From the NCBI RefSeq assembly GCF_003860585.1, contig NZ_CP034159.1, positions 1,116,001 through 1,180,000 on the forward strand: a stretch of 64,000 bases of DNA, written 5' to 3'. Positions 9,454 to 17,334 of this stretch are shown here, piece after piece. The translations under genes and the position numbers were made by a program. This DNA comes from Kaistella carnis (lineage in GTDB: Bacteria > Bacteroidota > Bacteroidia > Flavobacteriales > Weeksellaceae). The notes under the pieces were generated by a model, which was not told the DNA's origin, searched no databases, and saw only the letters and a program-made list of their open reading frames with translations. Numbering within the stretch: position 1 is the stretch's first letter; every line of letters starts with the position of its first letter.

Positions 9454-10209
9454 ATGATGACTTCAGACCACCATAATATCGCTATAAAAGCAGAAAACAT
9501 TACCAAAAATTTTGGCGATTTTACGGCGGTTGATCATATCAGCTTTGAAGTAACCAAAGGCGAAATTTTCGGTTTCCTGGGAGCAAATGGTGCCGGTAAA
9601 ACTACGGCGATGCGGATGTTCAGCGGACTTTCAATTCCGACTTCCGGAACTGCGACGGTCGCGGGTTTTGATGTTTATAAAGAAACGGAGAAAATTAAAA
9701 AGAATATCGGTTATATGAGTCAGAAATTTTCTCTGTACGGAAATCTAACCGTGAAAGAAAACCTCAATTTCTTCGGCGGAATCTATGGAATTCCGAGAAA
9801 AGACTTAAAGATAAAACGGGACGAACTCATTAAAGAACTGGGCTTAGAAAATGAAAAAAACAAACTTGTTTCCCAACTTCCTTTGGGCTGGAAACAGAAA
9901 CTCGCTTTCTCCGTCGCTATATTTCATGAACCCCAAATTGTGTTTCTCGATGAACCCACCGGAGGCGTAGATCCTGTTACCCGACGTCAGTTTTGGAATA
10001 TGATTTATGATGCTTCAGATCGTGGAATTACGATTTTCGTCACGACGCATTATATGGATGAAGCCGAATATTGCGACCGCGTTTCGATTATGGTTGATGG
10101 AAAAATAGCCGCCTTGAATACTCCAGCACAATTGAAAAAACAATTCAATGCGCAAAACATGGATGATGTTTTTTATGAATTAGCACGCGGAGCGAAAAGA
10201 GTTGAATAG
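9454..10209 (+). CDS. ABC transporter ATPase, C-half of a split YbhF
   Basis: 251-aa ATPase with canonical Walker A GANGAGKTT, Walker B IVFLDEPTGGVDP and H-loop histidine in VTTHYMDEAEYCD. The signature is degenerate (QLPLGWKQK instead of LSGGQ). It complements its neighbour, which has a normal signature but no H-loop histidine, so the pair probably forms a heterodimer with one competent and one degenerate site. Starts one base after the upstream stop (ATGATG; first ATG chosen). Confidence 0.92.
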   Translation: MMTSDHHNIAIKAENITKNFGDFTAVDHISFEVTKGEIFGFLGANGAGKTTAMRMFSGLSIPTSGTATVAGFDVYKETEKIKKNIGYMSQKFSLYGNLTVKENLNFFGGIYGIPRKDLKIKRDELIKELGLENEKNKLVSQLPLGWKQKLAFSVAIFHEPQIVFLDEPTGGVDPVTRRQFWNMIYDASDRGITIFVTTHYMDEAEYCDRVSIMVDGKIAALNTPAQLKKQFNAQNMDDVFYELARGAKRVE

Positions 10210-10235
10210 TTGATAGATATTAGATTAAAAAAAAA

Positions 10236-10389
10236 TTAACGCAATGGCGCAAAGATTTATTAAATAAAATGTTTTAAGACGCAATGAAATTGACTTTGTC
10301 AATTTTATAAGCGGTGCCAATTCGCCGAGGGCGAACCTTGCGCCTTAAGTAGTTTCAAAGAAATAAAAAAAATTGCGCCATTGCGTTAA
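10236..10389. repeat. long palindromic intergenic element
   Basis: Perfect 17-bp inverted arms: ttaacgcaatggcgcaa (10236-10252) and its complement (10373-10389), 120 bp apart. Nested inside are two more perfect hairpins, aaattgac-ttt-gtcaattt (10287-10305) and ttcgcc-gag-ggcgaa (10321-10335). No ORF and no obvious target-site duplication. Confidence 0.85.
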
Positions 10390-10465
10390 AACAAAAACAT
10401 TTAATGTGATTTTATAATATAAAGTAGAAACAAAGACTAAAGAAAATTTAGGCAGACAGTAACTG

Positions 10466-10493
10466 TCAACTCTCCACTATCAACTATCAACTG
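10466..10493 (+). repeat. 4 tandem heptamers (tcaacta type)
   Basis: Units tcaactc, tccacta, tcaacta, tcaactg, ending 5 bp before the ATG at 10499. Same family and orientation as 8467-8522. Confidence 0.8.
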
Positions 10494-10498
10494 AAGAA

Positions 10499-11599
10499 AT
10501 GAAACAGTTAATCACTTTTGTGAAAAAAGAATTCTGGCACGTACTGCGTGACAAAAGAACTTTGTTGGTTCTTTTTGGAATGCCGGTCGTGCAGGTTCTT
10601 CTTTTTGGTTTTGCCTTAAGTACCGAAGTGAAAAACACTAAAATTGGTGTTTTAGATCAAGACAAATCTCAAAATTCCATCGAGCTCATTTCGAAAATTA
10701 AGGCCAACCAATATTTTGATGTTGACAAAAATTTGAGATCAATAGAAGAAGCAGAAAACGCTTTCAAAGGGGGAAAAATAAAAATGATTCTGGTGATTCC
10801 GGCGCAGTTTGCCCAGGATATAAATAGTGGCAAAAAAGCGCAACTGCAACTCATCACCGATGGAACCGACATTAATATGGCAAACCAAATCTATAATTTC
10901 ATGTCAAATATTATTATGGATTTTTACGGCCAGGAAACACTTCAGCCCAAGTCCGGCGTACAACCGGAAATCCGAATGCTCTACAATCCACAACTGAAAG
11001 GCGCACCCAATTTCGTTCCCGGCGTCATGGCCTTAATTCTTTTAATCATTTGTGTTTTAATGACTGCCATCGCCATTGTGCGCGAAAAGGAAATGGGCAC
11101 CATGGAAGTATTACTCGTATCGCCCATGAAACCGTATATTATTATTTTAGCCAAAGCAATTCCGTACTTTATTTTATCGATGATCATTTTGGTTTCCATC
11201 CTGATTTTGAGCGTCACCGTCCTCGATTTACCCATCAAAGGAAGTCTGCTTCTACTCTTCGGAATCAGCATTATTTTCATCATCACAAATCTGCTGTTGG
11301 GAATTGTAATTTCAATCGTCACCGATAGTCAGCAAACCGCCATGCTTATTGCCTTAGTGGGAACGATGTTACCCACAATTATGCTGAGTGGTTTTATGTT
11401 TCCCGTCGAAAATATGTCGCTTCCTTTACAAATGATTGGCAACGTTATCCCCGCAAAATGGTATTATGAAATCGTCAAAAACATCATGATCAAAGGAACC
11501 GGCTTGGAAGTCATCTGGAAACACGTGCTCGTCCTCATCGGAATGATGATGGTTTTATTCGTCATCGCCGTGAAAAAATTTAAAATAAGATTAGAATAA
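10499..11599 (+). CDS. ABC-2 type permease, YbhS/YbhR-like
   Basis: 366-aa inner-membrane permease. One N-terminal membrane helix (about residues 22-42, LLVLFGMPVVQVLLFGFALS) precedes a roughly 120-residue extracytoplasmic domain, then five further helices (about 170-365) carrying the ABC2 motif REKEMGTMEVLLVSPMKPY. Paralogous to the next permease; together they would form the membrane heterodimer driven by the two ATPases. In E. coli the homologous YbhFSR is reported to act in drug (tetracycline) and Na+/Li+ export; the substrate here is unknown. Confidence 0.92.
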   Translation: MKQLITFVKKEFWHVLRDKRTLLVLFGMPVVQVLLFGFALSTEVKNTKIGVLDQDKSQNSIELISKIKANQYFDVDKNLRSIEEAENAFKGGKIKMILVIPAQFAQDINSGKKAQLQLITDGTDINMANQIYNFMSNIIMDFYGQETLQPKSGVQPEIRMLYNPQLKGAPNFVPGVMALILLIICVLMTAIAIVREKEMGTMEVLLVSPMKPYIIILAKAIPYFILSMIILVSILILSVTVLDLPIKGSLLLLFGISIIFIITNLLLGIVISIVTDSQQTAMLIALVGTMLPTIMLSGFMFPVENMSLPLQMIGNVIPAKWYYEIVKNIMIKGTGLEVIWKHVLVLIGMMMVLFVIAVKKFKIRLE

Positions 11600-11657
11600 A
11601 TATTTAATAAAATGAGAATAATTATTTGGGCAGACATTTCCGCCTTCCGCTCCCGCT

Positions 11658-11700
11658 TTTTTTATTGCTGGCTTCGACAGGCTCAGCCACCAATAAAAAA
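11658..11700. repeat. hairpin repeat containing ttcgacaggctcag
   Basis: Outer arms ttttttattg (11658-11667) and caataaaaaa (11691-11700) are perfect complements; inner arms tggct (11669-11673) and agcca (11685-11689) extend the stem around ttcgacaggctc. Lies mid-spacer between the two permease genes. This type of repeat is, from memory, widely dispersed in Flavobacteriia. Confidence 0.75.
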
Positions 11701-11804
11701 GAGCTCCGCTCAAGTCGGGCTGCAGGTTTTAGATAATATAAAAAGTGAGATTAAAATTAGATAATATGACGCTTTGCTCCTAAATAAAAGATAATAGACA
11801 AAAA

Positions 11805-12929
11805 ATGTTTAGAACATTATTCATATTAATCAAAAAAGAATTCCTGCAAATATTCAGGAACAAATCTATATTGGCCATCATTTTCGTGATGCCGGTGATT
11901 CAGTTGGTGATTCTTCCTTTGGCCGCAAACTATGAAATAAAAGATATTAAAATCGCCGTCGTAGATCACGATAAATCAACCCAGTCCCGCGAACTCATTC
12001 GGAAAATTACGGCGTCGGGATATTTTAAAATCATGAATTATGGCGAGAATTACAACGACGCCTACCAGGAAGTTGAAAAAGACAAAATCGATTTAATCCT
12101 TGAGATCCCGAATAATTTCGAAAAAGATCTGGTGCGCGAAAACAATGAAAAAGTATTAATCGCCATCAACGCCATCAACGGAACAAAAGCCGGACTTTCC
12201 GCCAGTTATCTAGGACAGATTCTGCAGAATTACAATCAGCAAATTCAGTTAGAAATGAATCCGGAACTGGAAACGGTGAAGAAAAATTCAGGCTTAGAAA
12301 TCGTGCCTAAATTCTGGTTCAATGAAACCTATAATTACCGACTTTCTTTAGTTCCGGGAATCCTGGCGTTTCTGGTGACTCTAATCGGTGGCTATTTGAC
12401 CGCTTTAAATATCGTAGAAGAAAAAGAAATCGGAACCATCGAACAGATCAATGTGTCGCCAATTAAGAAAAGAGATTTCATTTTAGGAAAATTAATTCCC
12501 TTTTGGATTTTATCAATGGTTGCTTTTACGATCGGACTTTTGGTTACTATTTTCGTTTATAAAATTCAAATGCAGGGAAGTTATCTTCTTCTCTATGCTT
12601 TCATTTCCGTTTACCTCATCGCGATTTTGGGAATGGGACTTTTGGCTTCAGTGTACAGTGATACGCAGCAGCAATCGATGTTTATGGTCTTCTTTTTTAT
12701 GATGATTTTTATATTAATGAGTGGACTTTTCACGCCGACAGAAAGCATGACCGATTGGGCAAAATATATCGCCTATTTAAATCCTGTGACGTATGGTGTT
12801 GATGGTGTACGTTTAATAATGTTGAAAGACAGTGGTTTTATGGATCTGCTTCCGCACTTTGTATTTATTATCGGACTGGCTATTGTCGTTATTTCGTGGT
12901 CTGTTTTGCGCTATCACAAAACAAGTTAG
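11805..12929 (+). CDS. ABC-2 type permease, YbhR/YbhS-like
   Basis: 374-aa membrane permease, second half of the exporter. Same architecture as the preceding gene: N-terminal helix (about 22-42), periplasmic domain to about residue 178, then five helices, with EEKEIGTIEQINVSPIKKRD at the coupling-helix position. Last gene of the exporter cluster; no strong terminator seen in the 99 bp that follow. Confidence 0.92.
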   Translation: MFRTLFILIKKEFLQIFRNKSILAIIFVMPVIQLVILPLAANYEIKDIKIAVVDHDKSTQSRELIRKITASGYFKIMNYGENYNDAYQEVEKDKIDLILEIPNNFEKDLVRENNEKVLIAINAINGTKAGLSASYLGQILQNYNQQIQLEMNPELETVKKNSGLEIVPKFWFNETYNYRLSLVPGILAFLVTLIGGYLTALNIVEEKEIGTIEQINVSPIKKRDFILGKLIPFWILSMVAFTIGLLVTIFVYKIQMQGSYLLLYAFISVYLIAILGMGLLASVYSDTQQQSMFMVFFFMMIFILMSGLFTPTESMTDWAKYIAYLNPVTYGVDGVRLIMLKDSGFMDLLPHFVFIIGLAIVVISWSVLRYHKTS

Positions 12930-13028
12930 AAAGTAGAAATTAGATGGTAGAAAAAGAGCATTGATTTCTTGATGATTCAAATCATAAGAATATGAATTTA
13001 TAATCCTTATCTTTAAATATTTACAAAA

Positions 13029-13400
13029 ATGAAAAAAACAATACTTCTGATCTTCCTCATTCTCTTCGGAGCCGTAACGGTTTTTATGAGCAGTTCTGTT
13101 CTTTTCGACTGGTTTGGGATTCGGGCAAAAGAGGGCAATTATGTTCCCGGAATTGTGTGGGCAAATTTTGTTTGTGGAATTCTTTATGTGGTTGCTGCTT
13201 ACGGAATTATGCATCATCAAATTTGGGCCAGATTTCCTTTAACAATAGCATTAATCATTTTAATTCTCGCTTATATTGGTTTATTTATTCACATCAATAA
13301 TGGTGGATTATATGAAACAAAAACCATCGGAGCCATGGCTTTCCGGATCGGGGTAACCGCAATATTTATATTAGTAACAACCAAAATATTAAAAAAATGA
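13029..13400 (+). CDS. small four-helix membrane protein, unknown function
   Basis: 123 aa, almost entirely hydrophobic, with four predicted membrane helices (about 5-22, 43-60, 68-88, 102-120) and a His pair in GIMHHQIWARF. I do not recognise a named family. Its stop overlaps the next start by 4 bp (ATGA), so it is translationally coupled to a His-rich lipoprotein; a joint envelope or metal-related role is inference only. Confidence 0.8.
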   Translation: MKKTILLIFLILFGAVTVFMSSSVLFDWFGIRAKEGNYVPGIVWANFVCGILYVVAAYGIMHHQIWARFPLTIALIILILAYIGLFIHINNGGLYETKTIGAMAFRIGVTAIFILVTTKILKK

Positions 13401-13888
13401 CAAAAGTAATCTTATCAGCCTTATTAGCCTTGGCAGTAGTAGTTTCCTGCGAGAAAAAACAGGAAGAACATGCAGAAAACATGACCACTACGGAGCAGAC
13501 CGCCGCAGAGGATCACGCAGATCATGCTGAAGAAGCAAAATCTGATGACCATGATGAGCACGCAAAACTTGAACTCAACAATGGCGGAAAATGGAAGGTG
13601 AACAATGAAATGAAACCGTATGTCGCCGAAATGGAAACCCAACTTAAAGCCTACCAACCGGAAAGTGGCGATTACAAAATGTTGGCTACAAATCTCAGCA
13701 CTTCTAATGAGAATTTAGTAAAAAGCTGCACCATGACCGGAGTTCCACATGATAATCTTCACGCTTGGTTAGCGCCTCACATGAAAGAAATCGAGAAACT
13801 AAAAAATGCAGAAGACAGAGAGCACGCAAACAAAATTGTAGGCGAATTAAAAGAATCCATGGAAACGTATCACGAATATTTTAATTAA
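13397..13888 (+). CDS. His/Asp/Glu-rich lipoprotein, possible metal binder
   Basis: 163-aa lipoprotein (lipobox VVSC, Cys18). Residues about 24-56 are dense in H, D and E (EDHADHAEEAKSDDHDEHAK), a composition typical of periplasmic metal-chelating tails. The rest is a helical domain with a conserved-looking CTMTGVPHDNLHAWL stretch (about 113-127). Function is not known to me; divalent-metal (Cu/Zn) binding is inferred from composition. Overlaps the upstream membrane-protein gene by 4 bp. Confidence 0.8.
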   Translation: MTKVILSALLALAVVVSCEKKQEEHAENMTTTEQTAAEDHADHAEEAKSDDHDEHAKLELNNGGKWKVNNEMKPYVAEMETQLKAYQPESGDYKMLATNLSTSNENLVKSCTMTGVPHDNLHAWLAPHMKEIEKLKNAEDREHANKIVGELKESMETYHEYFN

Positions 13889-13917
13889 AAACGACGTACA
13901 AATTTTGTCTAGTAATT

Positions 13918-13941
13918 AAACCTTCAGAAATCTGGAGGTTT
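13918..13941. terminator. bidirectional terminator
   Basis: aaaccttcaga (13918-13928) pairs with tctggaggttt (13931-13941) with one G-U pair. Lies between convergent genes and overlaps the last two bases of mazG. Confidence 0.7.
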
Positions 13942-14707
13942 ATTCATTTTTCTTAGCTTCTTCCCAAAGTTCATCCATTTGCTCTAAATTCAAATCTGCC
14001 AAATTTAGATTTTTATTTAAAGCCATATTTTCCATTTTCTGGAATCTGTTGATGAATTTGTTATTGGTTCTTTCTAAAGCCGTGTCGGGATTAATACCGG
14101 AAATACGGGCATAATTAACAAGCGAAAAAAAGACATCGCCTAATTCCTGCTCTTTTTTGTAAAGATCGGTTTCAGCGTGAAACTCGACTAATTCTTCCTC
14201 TACTTTTTTCCAGGCATCTTCTGCATTGGCAAATTCAAACCCGATTCCTTTTACTTTATCCTGAATTCTGTAGGCTTTTATCAAACTCGGAGTTCCTTTC
14301 GTCACGCCGGAAAGAATCGATTTGTTACCTTCCTTTAATTTTAATTGCTCCCAATTCTGCTTAACCTCTTCTTCATCTTTCACCTCAACATCGCCGTAAA
14401 TATGCGGATGGCGGAAAATTAATTTTTCATTTAAAGAATTGATGACGTCAGCAATATCGAAACTTCCTTTTTCGGACCCAATTTTAGCGTAGAAAACAAG
14501 ATGAAGTAAAACATCGCCCAACTCTTTTTTAATTTCCTGTAAATCCTCTTCCAGCAACGCATCTGAGAGTTCATACACTTCTTCCAAAGTCAAATGTCGA
14601 AGCGTTTGCAAAGTTTGCTTTTGATCCCACGGGCATTTCTCCCGCAGATCATTCATAATGTCGAGTAAGCGATTGAAAGCGTCGAGTTGTTCTTGTCTGG
14701 AATTCAT
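13940..14707 (-). CDS. mazG: nucleoside triphosphate pyrophosphohydrolase MazG
   Basis: 255-aa house-cleaning enzyme hydrolysing (d)NTPs to NMP and PPi. Two MazG domains are visible: N-terminal REKCPWDQKQTLQTLRHLTL followed by the EExxE...ExxD metal site (EEVYELSDAL, ELGDVLLHL), and C-terminal KVEEELVEFHAE with QELGDVFFSLVNYAR. The frame is open upstream to 14758, but I chose ATG 14707 (MNSRQEQLDAF): the extra 17 codons overlap a TAnnTTTG promoter box and a gatg-rich repeat. Length fits the family. Confidence 0.95.
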   Translation of the reverse strand: MNSRQEQLDAFNRLLDIMNDLREKCPWDQKQTLQTLRHLTLEEVYELSDALLEEDLQEIKKELGDVLLHLVFYAKIGSEKGSFDIADVINSLNEKLIFRHPHIYGDVEVKDEEEVKQNWEQLKLKEGNKSILSGVTKGTPSLIKAYRIQDKVKGIGFEFANAEDAWKKVEEELVEFHAETDLYKKEQELGDVFFSLVNYARISGINPDTALERTNNKFINRFQKMENMALNKNLNLADLNLEQMDELWEEAKKNE

Positions 14708-14755
14708 AGATTGTTGGATGTTTGATGGTGGATGATGGATGATTGATACAAGCTC

Positions 14756-14763
14756 CAAATTTA
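14756..14763 (-). promoter_or_regulatory. -7 promoter element (TAAATTTG) of mazG
   Basis: Matches the Bacteroidota TAnnTTTG consensus on the minus strand, about 49 bp from the chosen start; it rules out the longer ORF start at 14758. Confidence 0.55.
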
Positions 14764-14770
14764 GTTTAAA

Positions 14771-14806
14771 TAAAAAACCTTGTCAATCTTTTAAATTTGA
14801 CAAGGT
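14771..14806 (-). terminator. rho-independent terminator of the DUF5606 gene
   Basis: Perfect arms accttgtcaa (14777-14786) and ttgacaaggt (14797-14806), followed on the minus strand by a T run. Confidence 0.85.
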
Positions 14807-14828
14807 AATTTTATAAGAGAACGGGAAT

Positions 14829-15377
14829 TTATCCCATTTTTCTGTGTGTACTTTTCGGTGCAGATTTCGCTGCTGTAGAAGCTTTTGCTTTTGGAGCTGA
14901 AGCTTTTTCTGTTTTCGGCGCTGCTTTTTTAGCGTCTTTCTTTTCTGCAATTGCAGGTTCTTCTTCTTTCGCTCCTTCCGGTTTTACAAAACTTTCTGGT
15001 GTAATGTAACCGGCTTTGTGAAGAATATTATACCATTGTGCCAATTTTTTAATATCAGAAACATACACTCTTTCGGTATCATAATTTGGCAAGGACTTGC
15101 TCATCAAAGCTCTCAAATCATCTTCTGAAGATTTGTGAGAAATGGTTTCTTTATAATCTTCGTTTTTTGCTAAATTTTCAAAAACTTCAAACAAGGGAAC
15201 TTCATTATCAAAAGTAAACATCGCGATATTATCTAATAAACTTACTTGTGAAGAATTAGAAATACTGGCTTTTTTCTTCGTCAAAACATCTTCTACGATA
15301 AACCCGTTTTTCAACTGTGAAATCAATTTGTAAAGTCCTGGTTTTCCGGAAATTGAGATTATTTTTTCTAACTTCAT
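14829..15377 (-). CDS. DUF5606 family protein
   Basis: 182-aa cytoplasmic protein of a Bacteroidota-restricted family. The conserved N-terminus MKLEKIISISGKPGLYKLIS and the block LPNYDTERVYVSDIKKLAQW (about 95-115) identify DUF5606. The last 50 residues are a low-complexity Lys/Ala/Glu tail (KKAAPKTEKASAPKAKAS) ending HRKMG, reminiscent of basic nucleic-acid-binding tails. Function is unknown to me. It lies 54 bp downstream of def on the same strand and ends at a strong terminator. Confidence 0.85.
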   Translation of the reverse strand: MKLEKIISISGKPGLYKLISQLKNGFIVEDVLTKKKASISNSSQVSLLDNIAMFTFDNEVPLFEVFENLAKNEDYKETISHKSSEDDLRALMSKSLPNYDTERVYVSDIKKLAQWYNILHKAGYITPESFVKPEGAKEEEPAIAEKKDAKKAAPKTEKASAPKAKASTAAKSAPKSTHRKMG

Positions 15378-15431
15378 TTTTTTATTATTTGTTTGAATTT
15401 AATTTATTTTTTGGCTCCAATACAGATTGGA

Positions 15432-16004
15432 TTATTTGGGAAATCGCATTTTATAATTCACAGATACGTCACCATGTGAAATCTTCATCAGTTTTCCTTT
15501 GACTAATTTTTTCTTTAATGAACTTAAATGATCGGTGAACAGAATTCCTTCAATATGATCATATTCATGTTGAATAACTCTTGCGCGCATATCGGAAAAA
15601 GTATCGGTATGTTTAACGAAATTTTCGTCATAATATTCGATTACAATGGTTTCTTTTCTTTTCACATCTTCCCGAACATCCGGAATCGAGAGGCAACCTT
15701 CATTGAATTTCCATTCTTCACCGGATTCTTCCAAAATTTTCGCATTGATGAAAACTTTTTTAAAATCCTTCAGTTCTTCTGCAATATCCTCATAATCTTC
15801 ATCTTCTGCCAATGGAGAAATATCCACGACAAATAAGCGGATATCCAGACCCACTTGTGGCGCGGCCAAACCAATACCATTGGCACTGTGCATGGTTTCA
15901 AATAAATTATCAATCAAGGTTTGTAACTCGGGATAATCTTTATCAATATCGTGACAATGTTTTCTTAAAACGGCATCTCCAAATGCTCTAATCGGTAGTA
16001 TCAT
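15432..16004 (-). CDS. def: peptide deformylase
   Basis: 190-aa metalloenzyme removing the N-formyl group from nascent proteins. All three motifs are intact: GIGLAAPQVG (about 41-50), EGCLSIP with the metal-ligand Cys (about 103-109), and QHEYDHIEG with the HExxH ligands (about 145-153). The insert ISPLAEDEDYEDIAEELKDF (about 68-88) lengthens it relative to E. coli. Its ATG overlaps the ruvX stop by 4 bp (translational coupling). Confidence 0.96.
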   Translation of the reverse strand: MILPIRAFGDAVLRKHCHDIDKDYPELQTLIDNLFETMHSANGIGLAAPQVGLDIRLFVVDISPLAEDEDYEDIAEELKDFKKVFINAKILEESGEEWKFNEGCLSIPDVREDVKRKETIVIEYYDENFVKHTDTFSDMRARVIQHEYDHIEGILFTDHLSSLKKKLVKGKLMKISHGDVSVNYKMRFPK

Positions 16005-16417
16005 CTTTTTATCTGCTCTAAATAATTTTGCAAAATAAGTGTTGCACTCACTTTATCAATTAATCCTTTTTCTTCGCGCTTCTTTTTGCTTTTCCCACTT
16101 TGGGAGATAAAAAAGGAAGCCATTTTGGAGGTAAACCTCTCATCAAAACGCGCTATTTCAACCGTAGGAAACTGGGATTTAAATTTTTCCAGGAATTTTA
16201 AAATTTCAACTTCTACCTCATTCAAATTACCTTTTAAATCCGTGGGAAGTCCCACTACAATTTGTCCCACCGCATTTTCCTGAAAATACTTTTTCAAAAA
16301 AGAAAAAATCTCTTTTGTGGGAACGGTTTCCAAACCACTTGCAATGATCTGCATATCGTCGGTTACAGCCAGACCGCACCGCGCTCTTCCATAATCAATT
16401 GCTAATATTTGTGACAT
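16001..16417 (-). CDS. ruvX: putative pre-16S rRNA nuclease / Holliday junction resolvase YqgF
   Basis: 138-aa RNase H-fold nuclease. Motifs: AIDYGRARCGLAVTD with the first catalytic Asp, IVVGLPTDLKGN, and RFDERFTSKMA with the second acidic pair; the third Asp lies in KGLIDKVSATLIL. Start placed at ATG 16417 (MSQILAIDYGR); the ORF opens 9 bp earlier but then begins before a likely transcription start, since a TAAATTTG box lies only 6 nt upstream of the chosen ATG. Operon with def. Confidence 0.93.
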   Translation of the reverse strand: MSQILAIDYGRARCGLAVTDDMQIIASGLETVPTKEIFSFLKKYFQENAVGQIVVGLPTDLKGNLNEVEVEILKFLEKFKSQFPTVEIARFDERFTSKMASFFISQSGKSKKKREEKGLIDKVSATLILQNYLEQIKR

Positions 16418-16423
16418 CGTGTG

Positions 16424-16431
16424 CAAATTTA
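16424..16431 (-). promoter_or_regulatory. -7 element (TAAATTTG) 6 nt before the ruvX start
   Basis: Minus-strand TAnnTTTG box whose last G is 7 nt from the A of the ruvX ATG; implies a leaderless or near-leaderless ruvX-def transcript if used. Confidence 0.5.
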
Positions 16432-16783
16432 ATAAAATTTTGCTGAAATAATTTTGACTGGCATTTTATTTTTATTTCCCCAAATCCAAAAAAATTCTCC
16501 CTTCCAAAATATTTTCTTTTTTTGATTGAAATTGCTTCCAAGAGGACATCTTCATTTAACCTTACAAGTTTAAGATAACAGACATTTTCATGTTCCATAT
16601 TGCCATTCTGTTTTATTCTGATTTAAAACTTTTCCATACACTGAACAATTTATTTTTAAAGCAAAGCTGCGAACCCCAAATTCATGATTTAAAATTTTGA
16701 CGTTAATATTTTTAGAGGTTTATATTTTTTTCAAGTCTATATTCAAAATAATTTATAATTTTAATGTTTTAAAAACTTTCAGC
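16432..16783. other. intergenic region without a supported gene
   Basis: About 350 bp of AT-rich sequence between the divergent ruvX and sixA genes. One 67-codon minus-strand ORF runs through it but resembles nothing and overlaps the ruvX start. No structured RNA or repeat seen. Confidence 0.5.
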
Positions 16784-17260
16784 ATGAAAACAATAATTCT
16801 TGTAAGGCACGCCAAAAGTGATTGGCCCGAAAATACCGATGATTTTGATCGGCCACTTGCGGAAAAAGGCATTCATGATGCTGAAAAAATGTCTCACTTT
16901 TTGAAAGAAAAAAATATCGAAATCGAAAAATTCTTTTCCAGTCCGGCCTTACGTGCGCTTTCGACGTGTGAAATTTTCAATAAAGAATATCATATTGAAA
17001 TAGAGACCATTCAAAAATTGTATAACGCTTCTGATACCAATTTTGAAAATATTACGGTCGATTTAGATGATCAACTCAATACGGTGGCCATGTTTTCTCA
17101 TAACAATGGAATTTCCAATTTCGCCAACAGCATGTCCGATGATATGTTTATGTTCCCAACTTGCGGCGTTGCAGGTTTTCAGATCGATTGTGATTCCTGG
17201 TCAGAATTTCATGGAGCAAATAAGAAACTGATCTTCTTTTACGACCCGAAGAAGATTTAA
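16784..17260 (+). CDS. SixA-like histidine phosphatase
   Basis: 158-aa phosphoglycerate-mutase-fold phosphatase. The catalytic RHG motif is RHAKSDW right after MKTIILV, the form seen in SixA proteins that dephosphorylate phosphohistidine domains; the second His is in VAMFSHNNGISNF. Start set at ATG 16784; the longer frame from 16697 adds 29 hydrophobic, AT-rich codons unlike the family. A multi-kinase cluster lies 2.7 kb downstream, but no functional link is shown. Confidence 0.88.
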   Translation: MKTIILVRHAKSDWPENTDDFDRPLAEKGIHDAEKMSHFLKEKNIEIEKFFSSPALRALSTCEIFNKEYHIEIETIQKLYNASDTNFENITVDLDDQLNTVAMFSHNNGISNFANSMSDDMFMFPTCGVAGFQIDCDSWSEFHGANKKLIFFYDPKKI

Positions 17261-17276
17261 ATAAACACCAAAAATT

Positions 17277-17311
17277 AAAAAACCTCATCAAAATCAATTG
17301 GTGAGGTTTTT
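17277..17311. terminator. bidirectional terminator
   Basis: aaaaaacctca (17277-17287) pairs with tgaggttttt (17302-17311) between convergent genes. Confidence 0.85.
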
Positions 17312-17334
17312 CATTGTCTTTAAGTTGCGTTGAA

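Noticed and set aside
10236..10389. Insertion sequence or transposon ends
   Set aside because: Only 17-bp arms, 120-bp interior without ORF, and no visible target-site duplication.
13940..14758. Longer MazG start at 14758
   Set aside because: The extra 17 codons run through a gatg-rich repeat and a TAAATTTG promoter box; ATG 14707 gives the family length.
16395..16598. 67-codon minus-strand ORF upstream of ruvX
   Set aside because: Overlaps the ruvX start and its promoter box, has no recognisable family and an AT-driven composition.
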